Made by a program: the position numbers and the translations under genes | Assembly: GCA_910583735.1 (NCBI GenBank) | Contig: CAJTXS010000001.1 | Coordinates: 168,059 to 232,058 of the forward strand | Source of the DNA: an uncultured Christensenella sp. | GTDB lineage: Bacteria; Bacillota; Clostridia; Christensenellales; UBA3700 | Length of the DNA stretch: 64,000 nucleotides | Reading direction: 5' to 3' | Part shown: one piece after another, positions 7,994-17,153 of the stretch | Layout: each line of letters starts with the position of its first letter | Numbering within the stretch: position 1 is the first letter of the stretch | Notes under the pieces: model-generated | The model's database searches: none | Told to the model about the DNA's origin: nothing | The model's input: the letters and a program-made list of their open reading frames with translations, nothing else

Positions 7994-9268
7994 ATGAAGA
8001 AAGTAGGAGTCGCAATACTCGGAATGGGCGTCGTCGGAGGCGGTACTTATAAGATTTTACGCGACAGGAAGCAGGCGATTGCAGAAGAGTACGGCGTGGA
8101 CGCCGAAGTCGTAGCCATGCTCGATAAAGTCCCCGAGAGGTTGGACGCCGTAGGCGCGGACAGGGCGCTGCTTGCTCCGTCTATCGACGCTATCGCCGCC
8201 AATAAAGACGTGGATATAGTAGTGGAGTGCATGGGCGGACTCGAGCCTGCCAAGACATTCTTGCTCAAGTGCCTCAAGGCGGGCAAGAGCATAGTTACTT
8301 CCAATAAAGAGATGTTCTCCAAGAGCTGGACCGAGCTTGAAGCAGCCGCTGCCGAGACGGGCGCGGGACTGTATTACGAGGCTACTACAGGCGGCGGCAT
8401 GCCCATCATCAGAGTTATGACGGCAGCCATGCAAGCCAATAAGATTCTCGAGATTAAGACCATTATCAACGGTACCACCAACTATATTCTTACCAGGATG
8501 GCTAAAGAGGGCGCAGACTATAAGGACGTGCTCAAGGACGCTCAAGCGCTCGGCTATGCCGAGGCCAATCCCGAGGCGGACGTAGAGGGCTTCGACTCGA
8601 GCTATAAGCTCAGCATTCTCGCAAGCCTTGCGTTCAATAAGCGCGTCCCCGCGGATATGATATACAGAGAGGGCATCACGCACATTACCGCGGAAGATAT
8701 GCGCATTGCGGACGAGCTGGGCTATGTCATCAAGTTGCTCGCCATCGCCAAGAACAGGTCGGGCGGTAAAATCGAGGCGAGAGTACACCCAGTATTCCTG
8801 CCCAAGTCTCACCCCCTTGCCAACGTCAACGACTCATTTAACGGAGTGTTCGTCGTGGGCGACGCGGTCGGCGACGTAATGCTGTACGGACGCGGAGCCG
8901 GCGAGTTGCCTACGGGCAGCGCAATCGTATCCGACGTAATCTACTGCGCAAGGAATGCGGAGCACGCGCGTTACTCCGAGATGAACGACATCGTGAATAA
9001 GAAAGACATTGTCGCCGACTTCGAGAGCGAGTATTATCTGCGCATGAACGTGCACGATGTGTCGGGAGTGCTTGCAGATGTCGCCAACGTATTCAAGAAG
9101 CATAAGGTATCTATCGCAAGGATGCGTCAGGACGAGGGCAACGATGTTATCACGGTTATATTCATTACCCACATGACGCACGAGGCGGCTATGAAGGAGT
9201 CGGTAGAGGAGATATCCAGACTGGATAACGTAATCAGCGTAGAGAACGTCATCCGCGTAGAAAAATAA
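7994..9268 (+). CDS. hom: Homoserine dehydrogenase with C-terminal ACT domain
   Basis: Reduces aspartate semialdehyde to homoserine for threonine and methionine synthesis. The 424-residue product has the NAD(P) Rossmann motif GMGVVGGGT (10-18), the substrate and dimerisation domain with TTGGGMPIIR and NGTTNYIL, and a C-terminal ACT domain (about residues 350-424, beginning RMNVHDVSGVLADV), which in this family gives feedback control, usually by threonine. ATG 7994 is preferred to ATG 7988 because AAGGAG (7981-7986) is 7 nt before it. Threonine synthase is encoded far away, at 38.7 kb. Confidence 0.96.
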   Translation: MKKVGVAILGMGVVGGGTYKILRDRKQAIAEEYGVDAEVVAMLDKVPERLDAVGADRALLAPSIDAIAANKDVDIVVECMGGLEPAKTFLLKCLKAGKSIVTSNKEMFSKSWTELEAAAAETGAGLYYEATTGGGMPIIRVMTAAMQANKILEIKTIINGTTNYILTRMAKEGADYKDVLKDAQALGYAEANPEADVEGFDSSYKLSILASLAFNKRVPADMIYREGITHITAEDMRIADELGYVIKLLAIAKNRSGGKIEARVHPVFLPKSHPLANVNDSFNGVFVVGDAVGDVMLYGRGAGELPTGSAIVSDVIYCARNAEHARYSEMNDIVNKKDIVADFESEYYLRMNVHDVSGVLADVANVFKKHKVSIARMRQDEGNDVITVIFITHMTHEAAMKESVEEISRLDNVISVENVIRVEK

Positions 9269-9690
9269 TGAATCAGACGGGCAGAGACTTACTGATCAAT
9301 CTCGATAAGGCTCTTACGGGCTTTAACTACGCCGTGCTCGACATGAGCGATATCGCCGATGGGCTCGATGCTGCATCGGCAAGCGAAGCCGTGGACGCGC
9401 TGATCAGCGGAGGATTCATAATCGTCAAGTACAGAGACGAAGATCAGATTTGCCTGTGTATTACCCGCGCCGGCAGGACGCTTGCCGCAAGGCTGAAGGC
9501 GGATGTCGAGAGCGGTATCGATAAGGGCGATTCGGATAGCGGCGCATTGCAGATAGACGCATTGCCTAAGGTGCGCGTCAAGACGGGCTGGGATAAGATT
9601 AAGAGCGTCGTTATATCCGCTATAGCAGGTCTATTCGGCGGCGTAATAGGCGGAGCTATTATATATGTCATAATGGGGGCTGTCGCTTGA
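9268..9690 (+). CDS. Small winged-helix-like protein with C-terminal membrane anchor
   Basis: A 140-residue protein whose ATG overlaps the last base of the hom stop. The first 80 residues look like a winged-helix fold: a helical segment SASEAVDALISGGFI followed by a beta-hairpin-like IVKYRDEDQICLCITRAGRTLAARL. The last 30 residues form one glycine-rich membrane helix (VVISAIAGLFGGVIGGAIIYVIMGA). I recognise no named family. The next gene encodes a protein of the same plan, so the pair may be paralogues or partners. A link with hom or CoA synthesis is not shown beyond operon position. Confidence 0.7.
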   Translation: MNQTGRDLLINLDKALTGFNYAVLDMSDIADGLDAASASEAVDALISGGFIIVKYRDEDQICLCITRAGRTLAARLKADVESGIDKGDSDSGALQIDALPKVRVKTGWDKIKSVVISAIAGLFGGVIGGAIIYVIMGAVA

Positions 9691-9691
9691 T

Positions 9692-10054
9692 ATGATCAAC
9701 AGAGTTCAGAAGGCGGTAATGACCGCAGTGTACAACCAGGCAGCAGATAAGAACGGCACTTGTCTCATCCGTCCTATAGATTTGCTCAAGAGTATTCCCT
9801 ACGGCGTCAAGTTTGACAGAGACGATTTGCCCGCATATCTGCGCTCGCTCGAGATAGACGACTACTTCGAAGTTATAGAGACGGACAAGAAAGGCGATAA
9901 ATATTATTGTTTTACTCTCCATCAGAACGGTTACGCGTTTATCCGCCAGGTTAAGAGCGAGAAGAGGGCGGTGGTTTTCAAAATAGCCCTCACCGTCGCA
10001 GGTGCGTGTCTAAGCTTTGCCATCGGAGCTATATTAAAGCACATTTTCTCCTAA
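9692..10054 (+). CDS. Second small winged-helix-like, membrane-anchored protein
   Basis: A 120-residue protein starting one base after the previous stop. Residues 1-90 show helix-rich PIDLLKSIPYGVKFDRDDLPAYLRSLEIDDYF followed by beta-strand-like YYCFTLHQNGYAFI, again a winged-helix-like plan. Residues 95-118 are a single membrane helix (VFKIALTVAGACLSFAIGAI). The DNA-binding-like part would face the cytoplasm. Function unknown; it ends the operon that begins with the ECF S component. Confidence 0.7.
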   Translation: MINRVQKAVMTAVYNQAADKNGTCLIRPIDLLKSIPYGVKFDRDDLPAYLRSLEIDDYFEVIETDKKGDKYYCFTLHQNGYAFIRQVKSEKRAVVFKIALTVAGACLSFAIGAILKHIFS

Positions 10055-10058
10055 TCGC

Positions 10059-10087
10059 TTGCAGATTGTGAACATATGTGCTAAAAT
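10059..10087 (+). promoter_or_regulatory. uvrB promoter with embedded LexA-like box
   Basis: TTGCAG (10059-10064), 17 bp spacer, TAAAAT (10082-10087). Inside the spacer lies GAACATATGTGC (10070-10081), which differs at one position from the Gram-positive LexA/DinR core GAACnnnnGTTC. Placement between -35 and -10 is ideal for SOS repression. The ATG of uvrB follows the -10 box by only 9 nt. Confidence 0.6.
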
Positions 10088-10096
10088 ACATACGAT

Positions 10097-12085
10097 ATGT
10101 TCGAGTTGCATTCCAAGTTTTCACCCTGCGGGGATCAACCGCAGGCAATAGCCAAGCTGGTTGAGGGCGTCAAAGACGGTCTCCGTACGCAGGTACTGCT
10201 CGGCGTGACGGGCAGCGGCAAGACCTTTACAATGGCTAATGTCATCAAGCAGCTCGACAGACCCGCCTTGGTAATAGCGCATAATAAGACGCTCGCCGCG
10301 CAGCTGTGCAACGAGTTCAGAGAGTTTTTTCCCAACAACAGAGTAGAGTATTTCGTAAGTTACTACGACTATTATCAGCCGGAGGCTTATATTCCGCGCA
10401 GCGATACCTATATCGAGAAGGATATGTCCGTCAACGACGAGATAGACAGGCTGCGCAATTCCGCTACCAGCGCGCTGTGCGAACGCAGAGACGTTATCGT
10501 CGTGGCGTCGGTGTCGTGCATTTACGGACTCGGCGCGCCTATGGAATACTTCAGCATGGCTATCTCCGTAAGAGAGGGCATGACTATCGATAGGGACGAG
10601 CTCATCGACAGGCTGGTAGAGATACAGTATAAGAGGTCGGACGTCGAATTCTCGCGCGCAACCTTCAGAGTGCGCGGCGACGTGCTGGAATTGATTCCCG
10701 TAGAAAATGACAAGATTGCCATTCGCATAGAGTTTTTCGGCGACGAGGTGGAGAAGATAGTACAGTTTGACCCTCTTACCTCGCAGGTAATGTGCGCTCT
10801 CAAGCACGTCAATATATTCCCCGCTACGCAGTACGTAGTGGCTAAGGATAAGAGAGACGAGGCGTTAAGACAAATAGGGCTGGATATGAACGAGCGCGTC
10901 GCGCAGTTTAAGGCTCAAGGCAAGTTAATCGAGGCTCAACGCATAGGCGAGAGGGTGAGCTACGACATGGAGATGATCAAGGAGATGGGCTATTGCAGCG
11001 GGATAGAGAACTATTCGCGCTATTTCGACGGCAGAAAGGAGGGGGAACCTCCTTATACTTTGCTCGACTTCTTCCCCGAAGATTTCTTACTGTTCGTAGA
11101 CGAGAGCCACATGACTCTGCCGCAGCTGAGAGCGATGTACAACGGAGATTTATCCCGTAAGAAGAATCTCGTCGACTTCGGTTTCAGACTGCCGGCAGCC
11201 TACGATAACAGACCGCTCAAGTTCGACGAGTTCGACGAGCGTATAGGTCAGATGATATGCGTATCGGCAACTCCCGCGCCGTACGAGCTGGAGCAGGCGG
11301 GACAAGTCGTCGAGCAGCTCATAAGACCTACGGGATTGCTCGACCCCAAGGTGCAGGTGCGTCCCATCGAGGGACAGATTGACGACCTTATATGCTCCGT
11401 CAACGACGTGATAGAGGACGGCGGCAGGGCGCTGGTGACTACGCTTACCAAGAAGATGGCAGAGGACTTAACAGCATTCTTGAAAGAGCACCATATCAAG
11501 GTGAGATATATGCACTCAGATGTCGATACGCTGGAGAGGATATCCATAATTACCGACTTGCGTAAAGGGGAATTCGATGTGCTCGTTGGAATCAATCTGC
11601 TTAGAGAGGGCTTGGATATACCGGAGGTAAAACTCGTGGCGATACTCGACGCGGACAAAGAAGGCTTCTTACGCAGCGAGACATCGCTTATACAGACTAT
11701 AGGCAGGGCGGCGCGTAATGCCGAGGCGCAAGTGATAATGTATGCAGATACCGTTACGGGCAGCATGCGCAGAGCAATAGACGAGACAGAGCGACGCAGG
11801 GGCGTACAGCAGGCGTATAACGAGGCGCACGGTATTGTCCCCAAGACGATTGTCAAGGAAATCAACAATACTATCGAGATAAGCAAGAAGGTAGAGATTG
11901 TCGAGACGCAGTCCGTAGATAGGTCGGAGATACTCAAGCAGATAGAGAGGCTGACTTCGTCGATGAAACTTGCCGCGTCGGGACAGGACTTCGAGCTTGC
12001 AATCAAGTACAGAGAGCAGATAGCTTCGCTCAAGAGGATGCTTGACGATGGCGGTTATAACGGGAAAAGGAAGCAAGGCAGGTAA
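10097..12085 (+). CDS. uvrB: Excinuclease ABC subunit B
   Basis: The damage-verifying helicase-like subunit of nucleotide excision repair. It is loaded by UvrA and recruits UvrC. The 662-residue product has Walker A GVTGSGKT (36-43), the beta-hairpin region YYDYYQPEAYIP that clamps damaged DNA, DESH as the DEAD-type Walker B, helicase motif VI QTIGRAARN, and the C-terminal UVR domain (about 620-655) that contacts UvrC. No Shine-Dalgarno sequence precedes the ATG, and the predicted transcript starts 2-3 nt upstream of it. It is followed by uvrA after 7 nt, giving a uvrBA operon probably induced by DNA damage. Confidence 0.97.
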   Translation: MFELHSKFSPCGDQPQAIAKLVEGVKDGLRTQVLLGVTGSGKTFTMANVIKQLDRPALVIAHNKTLAAQLCNEFREFFPNNRVEYFVSYYDYYQPEAYIPRSDTYIEKDMSVNDEIDRLRNSATSALCERRDVIVVASVSCIYGLGAPMEYFSMAISVREGMTIDRDELIDRLVEIQYKRSDVEFSRATFRVRGDVLELIPVENDKIAIRIEFFGDEVEKIVQFDPLTSQVMCALKHVNIFPATQYVVAKDKRDEALRQIGLDMNERVAQFKAQGKLIEAQRIGERVSYDMEMIKEMGYCSGIENYSRYFDGRKEGEPPYTLLDFFPEDFLLFVDESHMTLPQLRAMYNGDLSRKKNLVDFGFRLPAAYDNRPLKFDEFDERIGQMICVSATPAPYELEQAGQVVEQLIRPTGLLDPKVQVRPIEGQIDDLICSVNDVIEDGGRALVTTLTKKMAEDLTAFLKEHHIKVRYMHSDVDTLERISIITDLRKGEFDVLVGINLLREGLDIPEVKLVAILDADKEGFLRSETSLIQTIGRAARNAEAQVIMYADTVTGSMRRAIDETERRRGVQQAYNEAHGIVPKTIVKEINNTIEISKKVEIVETQSVDRSEILKQIERLTSSMKLAASGQDFELAIKYREQIASLKRMLDDGGYNGKRKQGR

Positions 12086-12092
12086 TCATACA

Positions 12093-14924
12093 ATGCAGGA
12101 ATTGATTAAGATAAGGGGCGCGCGCGTCCATAATCTCAAGAATATCGACATAGACATACCCAGGAATAAGCTGGTGGTACTTACGGGTCTTAGCGGCTCG
12201 GGCAAGTCGTCGCTTGCCTTTGATACGATATTTGCCGAGGGGCAGCGCAGATATGTGGAGTCGCTCTCTTCTTACGCAAGGCAATTCTTGGGGCAGATGG
12301 ACAAGCCCGACGTCGACTTGATAGAGGGGCTGTCTCCCGCGATATCCATCGATCAAAAGACCACTTCGCACAATCCTCGCTCCACGGTGGGCACTGTCAC
12401 GGAGATATACGACTATATGCGTCTGCTGTACGCAAGGATAGGCGTTCCGCACTGTCCCAATTGCGGCAAGGAGATAGTCAGACAGAGCGTGGACCAGATT
12501 GCCGACAAGATTATGGCTTATCCGTCGGGCAGTAAGATTAAGATAATCGCGCCCGTAGTGAGAGGCAGAAAGGGCGAGTATACCAAGCAGCTCGAGAGTA
12601 TGAGGCGCAGCGGATATATGCGTATGGTGATCGACGGCATAGAGTATGACGACGGCGGAGCGGAAGTCACTTTGGATAAGAACTTTAAGCATACCGTATC
12701 CGTAATAGTTGACAGACTGGTAATTAAAGACGGTGTGTCTCGTAGGTTAACAGACAGCTTGGAGGCGGCGCTCAAGCTGGGCGGAGGACTGGTAGAGAGC
12801 GAGTGTGACGGCGAGACTGTGCTTTATTCTACTAAATACGCTTGTCCCGATTGCGACATCAGCATGGAGGAGTTGACCCCCAGATTTTTCTCGTTTAACT
12901 CGCCTTTCGGCGCATGTCCGCACTGTTCGGGACTGGGATTCAGACAGGTGCCCGACCTCAATAAGTTCGTCAAGTGGGACAAGTCGCTCGAGGGCGGTGC
13001 TGTGGATATCAAGGGTTGGAGCTTCGATACCTGCAAGGTAAATGCTGCCATGACCAAGGCGCTGGCTGCCAAATACAAGTTTTCTATCGACACACCATTC
13101 AAGGACTTGCCTAAGAAGATACAAGATATCGTGCTATACGGCGACAACAAGCCGCTGGACGCTGATATGAGAGGCGTATTCAATAACGGCTTTTTCAGCA
13201 AGCAATACGAGGGCGTATACAATATAATCCTGCGCAGGTATTCCGAGACGACTTCCGACCTTACCAAGATGGAACTCGAGCGTTTTATGTCGCCCGAGCC
13301 CTGCAACGTGTGTCACGGCAAGAGACTTAAGAAAGAGGCGCTGGGCGTTACGGTTGGCGGTCGCAATATTGCAGAGCTGTGCGATATGTCGATAGGGCTG
13401 TTGCCGAGCTTTTTCGATTCGTTAGAGCTCAGCGATACTCAGCTCATGATAGCGGCGCAGATTATCAAGGAGATTAAGGCAAGGCTCAACTTCCTCATCA
13501 ACGTAGGACTGGACTACCTTACGCTGTCGCGCTCGTCGGCTACGCTGTCGGGCGGTGAGAGCCAGCGCATAAGGCTTGCCACACAGATTGGCAGCGGACT
13601 TACGGGCGTGCTGTATATCCTCGACGAGCCGAGTATAGGATTGCATCAGCGAGACAACGGCAAGCTCCTCGAGACGCTCACAAGGCTGCGCGACTTGGGC
13701 AATACGCTTATCGTCGTCGAGCATGACGAGGAGACGATGAGCAAGGCAGACTATATAGTCGATATAGGTCCCGGCGCGGGCGTGCACGGCGGTGAAGTCG
13801 TCGTTGCGGGTACTCCCGCAGAGGTTGCTGCATGTACTTGCTCTATCACCGGAGACTATCTCGGCGGCAGAAAGATTATACCCGTGCCTGCCGCGAGAAG
13901 GGAAGGCAACGGTAAATTTGTTACCGTCAAAGGCGCGAGGAAGAATAATCTTACGGGGATCGACGTGACTATACCGCTCGGCAAACTGGTCGCGGTGACG
14001 GGCGTGTCGGGCAGCGGCAAGAGCTCGCTTGTGGGCGAGATAATCAAGCCCGCTTTAGCTGCTGCGCTCAACGGCGCCAAGACGCTTAATCTCGAGTGCG
14101 ACGGCATAGAGGGGATAGAGAATCTCGACAAGGTGATATCGATAGACCAGAGCCCCATAGGCAGGACGCCTCGCTCCAATCCCGCAACATATACAGGCGT
14201 ATTTACTCCGATACGCGAGCTCTTCGCCAAGCTCCCCGAGGCGCAGGCAAGGGGCTACGGCGCGGGTAGATTTTCCTTTAATGTATCGGGCGGCAGATGC
14301 GAGAACTGTAGCGGAGACGGCATTATCAAGATAGAGATGCACTTCCTTGCGGACGTATACGTGCCTTGCGAAGTGTGCGGAGGCAGACGTTACAACAGAG
14401 AGACGCTCCAAGTAATGTATAAGGGCAAGAGCATATACGACGTGCTCGAGATGACAGTGGACGAGGCGTGCGAATTCTTCCGCAATATTCCGCAGATTTA
14501 CAATAAGATAAGCACGCTTAAAGACGTAGGACTGGGATATGTTAAACTGGGTCAACCCGCCACTACGCTGTCGGGCGGCGAGGCGCAGAGAGTTAAACTC
14601 GCGACAGAGCTGTCCAAGCGCAGCACGGGCAAGACGGTGTATATCCTCGACGAGCCCACTACGGGTCTGCACAGCGACGACGTGCGCAGGCTTATAGATA
14701 TACTCCATAAGTTTGCCGACAACGGCAATACGGTGATAGTAATCGAGCACAATCTGGACGTAATCAAAGTTGCCGATCACATAATAGACCTCGGACCCGA
14801 GGGCGGAGACAGAGGCGGCAAGATAGTGGCGCAAGGCACGCCCGAGCAAGTGGCGGAAGTTAAGGGCAGCTATACAGGAGAATATCTCAGAGATAAACTG
14901 TCCGGTAAGAGCTATCTTGACTGA
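12093..14924 (+). CDS. uvrA: Excinuclease ABC subunit A
   Basis: The ABC-type ATPase that finds bulky DNA lesions and loads UvrB. The 943-residue product is of normal length. There are two nucleotide-binding domains: Walker A GLSGSGKS (32-39) and GVSGSGKS (637-644), signature motifs LSGGESQRIRLA and LSGGEAQRVKLA, and Walker B ILDEPS and ILDEPT. Zinc modules are seen as CPNC, then CPDC with CPHC, and CENC with CEVC. The ATG at 12093 is taken rather than an in-frame start 51 nt upstream because that would lie inside uvrB; AGGCAGG provides the ribosome-binding site. Confidence 0.97.
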   Translation: MQELIKIRGARVHNLKNIDIDIPRNKLVVLTGLSGSGKSSLAFDTIFAEGQRRYVESLSSYARQFLGQMDKPDVDLIEGLSPAISIDQKTTSHNPRSTVGTVTEIYDYMRLLYARIGVPHCPNCGKEIVRQSVDQIADKIMAYPSGSKIKIIAPVVRGRKGEYTKQLESMRRSGYMRMVIDGIEYDDGGAEVTLDKNFKHTVSVIVDRLVIKDGVSRRLTDSLEAALKLGGGLVESECDGETVLYSTKYACPDCDISMEELTPRFFSFNSPFGACPHCSGLGFRQVPDLNKFVKWDKSLEGGAVDIKGWSFDTCKVNAAMTKALAAKYKFSIDTPFKDLPKKIQDIVLYGDNKPLDADMRGVFNNGFFSKQYEGVYNIILRRYSETTSDLTKMELERFMSPEPCNVCHGKRLKKEALGVTVGGRNIAELCDMSIGLLPSFFDSLELSDTQLMIAAQIIKEIKARLNFLINVGLDYLTLSRSSATLSGGESQRIRLATQIGSGLTGVLYILDEPSIGLHQRDNGKLLETLTRLRDLGNTLIVVEHDEETMSKADYIVDIGPGAGVHGGEVVVAGTPAEVAACTCSITGDYLGGRKIIPVPAARREGNGKFVTVKGARKNNLTGIDVTIPLGKLVAVTGVSGSGKSSLVGEIIKPALAAALNGAKTLNLECDGIEGIENLDKVISIDQSPIGRTPRSNPATYTGVFTPIRELFAKLPEAQARGYGAGRFSFNVSGGRCENCSGDGIIKIEMHFLADVYVPCEVCGGRRYNRETLQVMYKGKSIYDVLEMTVDEACEFFRNIPQIYNKISTLKDVGLGYVKLGQPATTLSGGEAQRVKLATELSKRSTGKTVYILDEPTTGLHSDDVRRLIDILHKFADNGNTVIVIEHNLDVIKVADHIIDLGPEGGDRGGKIVAQGTPEQVAEVKGSYTGEYLRDKLSGKSYLD

Positions 14925-15162
14925 CTTCTTGTCGGATAGAAGTATATTGATAAAAGCCGACTTGCAGCAGCAAGATTAATCTTTAAGTCGGTAGTATATC
15001 GGCGCTATATAAGTCTATACAATACTTTCGCAAAGCAAGTTGATTAGCTATATCAGCCGAGTAGAATTATAGCGTAATCTTTTGTTACTTCATGAATGAG
15101 CTTTGCGCTATAGACGCCATATATATTAAGACAATAATATGATATGTTGAGGAGAGCGTGCG

Positions 15163-15723
15163 ATGAGCGATATATTGCAATTTGCTGACAGACAGCAATT
15201 CAGAGATTGGCTGCAAGTTAATTGCCGCTTGAGCGCGGGAGTGTGGCTGATATTAGGCAAGAGCGGGGGACCCGAGACTATTAAGGCGAACGAGGCGCTC
15301 GAAGAGGCGCTTTGCTTCGGCTGGATAGACGGACAGATGCAAAGCATCGATGATAAGACTTATAAGAAATATTTTTCACCGCGTCGCAAGGGTAGCAATT
15401 GGTCGGAGAAAAATAAAGCGCTTGCCAAAGATCTCGAGGATAGAGGTCTGATGACAGACTTCGGAAGAGCTAAGATAGAGGAAGCCCGCGCGAGCGGACA
15501 GTGGGACGCTGTAAAACCTGTATTGGACAATCAAGAGCAGATAGATTGTCTTGACACCGTGCTCAAGCAATACGAGCCTGCTTATAGCAATTGGCTTGCG
15601 ATGTCTCTGTCGGTCAAGAAGACATATACGCGCGCTTATTTCGATGCTAAGACGGACGAGGGCAGAAAAAAGCGAATCGCTTGGATTGTGGACAGACTCA
15701 ATAACAATCTCAAGCCTATGTAG
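15163..15723 (+). CDS. YdeI/OmpD-associated family protein
   Basis: A 186-residue cytoplasmic protein of the family named after Bacillus YdeI, with DUF1801-like and OmdA-type C-terminal parts. The hallmark is the run CFGWIDGQMQSIDDKTYK followed by FSPRRKGSNWSEKNK (about residues 49-88). The C-terminal helical part (KKTYTRAYFDAKTDEGRKKRI) matches the OmdA-like region. Annotations such as bacteriocin-protection protein exist, but the biochemical function is not established. GAGGAGA precedes the ATG. It is a single gene between uvrA and a reductase, preceded by 238 bases that hold only a weak long-loop hairpin near 14957-14996. Confidence 0.85.
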   Translation: MSDILQFADRQQFRDWLQVNCRLSAGVWLILGKSGGPETIKANEALEEALCFGWIDGQMQSIDDKTYKKYFSPRRKGSNWSEKNKALAKDLEDRGLMTDFGRAKIEEARASGQWDAVKPVLDNQEQIDCLDTVLKQYEPAYSNWLAMSLSVKKTYTRAYFDAKTDEGRKKRIAWIVDRLNNNLKPM

Positions 15724-15819
15724 CGGCAATCTTAAATGCGTAATTATTCAATCAATATATAAGATAATATTATTTACATAAAGCAAAAGTCTGTCGATTT
15801 ATAAATATTTGATATGGAT

Positions 15820-15856
15820 AAAGCAAAGAGATATATTTAATTTTCTCCTTGCTTTT
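15820..15856 (+). terminator. Probable terminator after the YdeI-like gene
   Basis: An imperfect 11-bp stem AAAGCAAAGAG/CTCCTTGCTTT with one mismatch, followed by TATAATATAATTTT. It overlaps the promoter of the next gene. Confidence 0.45.
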
Positions 15857-15878
15857 ATAATATAATTTTAACTATAAT
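15849..15878 (+). promoter_or_regulatory. Predicted promoter of the flavodoxin-fold reductase gene
   Basis: TTGCTT (15849-15854), 18 bp spacer, TATAAT (15873-15878). The -35 box is shared with the descending arm of the preceding terminator hairpin. Confidence 0.6.
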
Positions 15879-15914
15879 TAAATAAGATAAAGATTAATTG
15901 TGCGGAGAAGTAAT

Positions 15915-16616
15915 TTGAAGATAACAGTAATTAACGGCACTGAAAAGCGCGGCGTCACCTGCAAATTAAAAAACATTTTTTTGGAGCAATTTCAGTCGGC
16001 GGAGATAACCGAATATTATCTGCCTAAGGACTGTCCGTCTTTTTGCGCGGGGTGTACAAGTTGCTTTATGAGAGGCGAAGAGACATGTAAAGATTATCTT
16101 TACGTAAATACGATTGAAAAGTCTCTTAAGGAAGCCGATCTAATTGTCATGACTTCGCCCGTATACGTATTGCATGCCACGGGCGCAATGAAGGCGTTAT
16201 TGGACCACTTGGGTTATCGTTGGATGTCTCACAGACCTGCACCCGAAATGTTTAAGAAGCGCGCGGTAATTATCACGCAAGGTGTCGGCGCGGGCGCAAA
16301 GTCGACGGCTAAGGACATTAAAGACAGCTTGTCCTGGTGGGGAATATCTAAGATAGGGGTATTCAGCGGCATATTGATTAACGATATCGCATGGGACAGA
16401 CTGCCCGAAAGCAGACGCAAAAAACTTGCATATAAAATTACGAAACTCGCAAAACGATTTGCAAAAATCAATTATGATAAGCCTGCACATACCAAGCTAA
16501 TAATCAAAGTTAAGTTTTCGGTTAGCCGTATTATACAAAAGAAGAAAGTAGGACTTGATAACGAATACTGGTACAATAACGGTTGGCTTGGGAAAAGCCG
16601 TCCGTGGAAAAGTTAA
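15915..16616 (+). CDS. Flavodoxin-family NAD(P)H-dependent FMN reductase-like protein
   Basis: A 233-residue protein of the NADPH-dependent FMN reductase/flavodoxin-like superfamily. It begins MKITVINGTEKRGVTCKL, the strand and phosphate loop for FMN. CAGCTSCFMRGEETC (about residues 41-55) is the Cys-rich segment typical of iron-sulfur flavoprotein-like members, and TSPVYVLHATGAMKALLDH is the flavin-binding second half. The last 50 residues are basic and end with a Trp/Tyr-rich tail. The TTG at 15915 is favoured because GGAG is 7 nt upstream; a GTG at 15900 would have no binding site. Substrate unknown; a redox or detoxification role is likely. Confidence 0.85.
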   Translation: MKITVINGTEKRGVTCKLKNIFLEQFQSAEITEYYLPKDCPSFCAGCTSCFMRGEETCKDYLYVNTIEKSLKEADLIVMTSPVYVLHATGAMKALLDHLGYRWMSHRPAPEMFKKRAVIITQGVGAGAKSTAKDIKDSLSWWGISKIGVFSGILINDIAWDRLPESRRKKLAYKITKLAKRFAKINYDKPAHTKLIIKVKFSVSRIIQKKKVGLDNEYWYNNGWLGKSRPWKS

Positions 16617-16668
16617 TATTTGATTTAATTATACTAAAAGTTATTATCGGTTATAATATAAAATTTAG

Positions 16669-16704
16669 CACGCCATTATTCGAGTTCGATGATAGCGTGC
16701 TGTT
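16669..16704. terminator. Hairpin between convergent genes
   Basis: AGCACGC/GCGTGCT outer stem with further pairing in the interior (ATTAT with ATGAT). It lies between the reductase (plus) and the DUF4363 gene (minus) and may end transcription from both sides. Confidence 0.5.
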
Positions 16705-16772
16705 TATCTGTCTATAGGATAGATTGTCGATAAGGTAATTACCTTAATTCGAGCTTTAGTACATCGTATCTA

Positions 16773-17153
16773 TTACAATACGTTTTTCCACTTGAATGTG
16801 AGCAGGTTTTTGCTGTTCTCGACCGTGTAGGTGAGCAGCACCGCCTTTTGCAAGCTGTCCTCCCACATCTCCGCATCCAATGCGCCCTTTAAGTCGCCGA
16901 TGGCTACCATTACGACTTTAATATCGTTATTGGGACATACGAATTCAAGTAAGTCGCGCTTCTTCGACCACCAGTCTGACATATCCTGCGTCATCTGCGC
17001 AGCCGCCTCGTAGTCCTCCGCCTGTATTGCTTGTGTGATGCTTCTGCTTTGGTTGAGCGCGTTGTCGAATGTCTTGCTCACGCACACTTGCTCGGTTACG
17101 CCCAGTCCCACTATTATGCCCAGCAGGATAAATACAAGTATAATCTTCTTCAT
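16773..17153 (-). CDS. DUF4363 family protein
   Basis: A 126-residue protein with an N-terminal hydrophobic helix (residues 3-20, acting as signal anchor) and a helical extracytoplasmic part (ALNQSRSITQAIQAEDYEAA, WWSKKRDLLEFV). This matches DUF4363, a family found in spore-forming Clostridia next to DUF421 membrane proteins. Its ATG overlaps the stop of the DUF421 gene by 4 nt (ATGA), so the two are translationally coupled and probably act together at the membrane. Biochemical function unknown. Confidence 0.85.
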   Translation of the reverse strand: MKKIILVFILLGIIVGLGVTEQVCVSKTFDNALNQSRSITQAIQAEDYEAAAQMTQDMSDWWSKKRDLLEFVCPNNDIKVVMVAIGDLKGALDAEMWEDSLQKAVLLTYTVENSKNLLTFKWKNVL

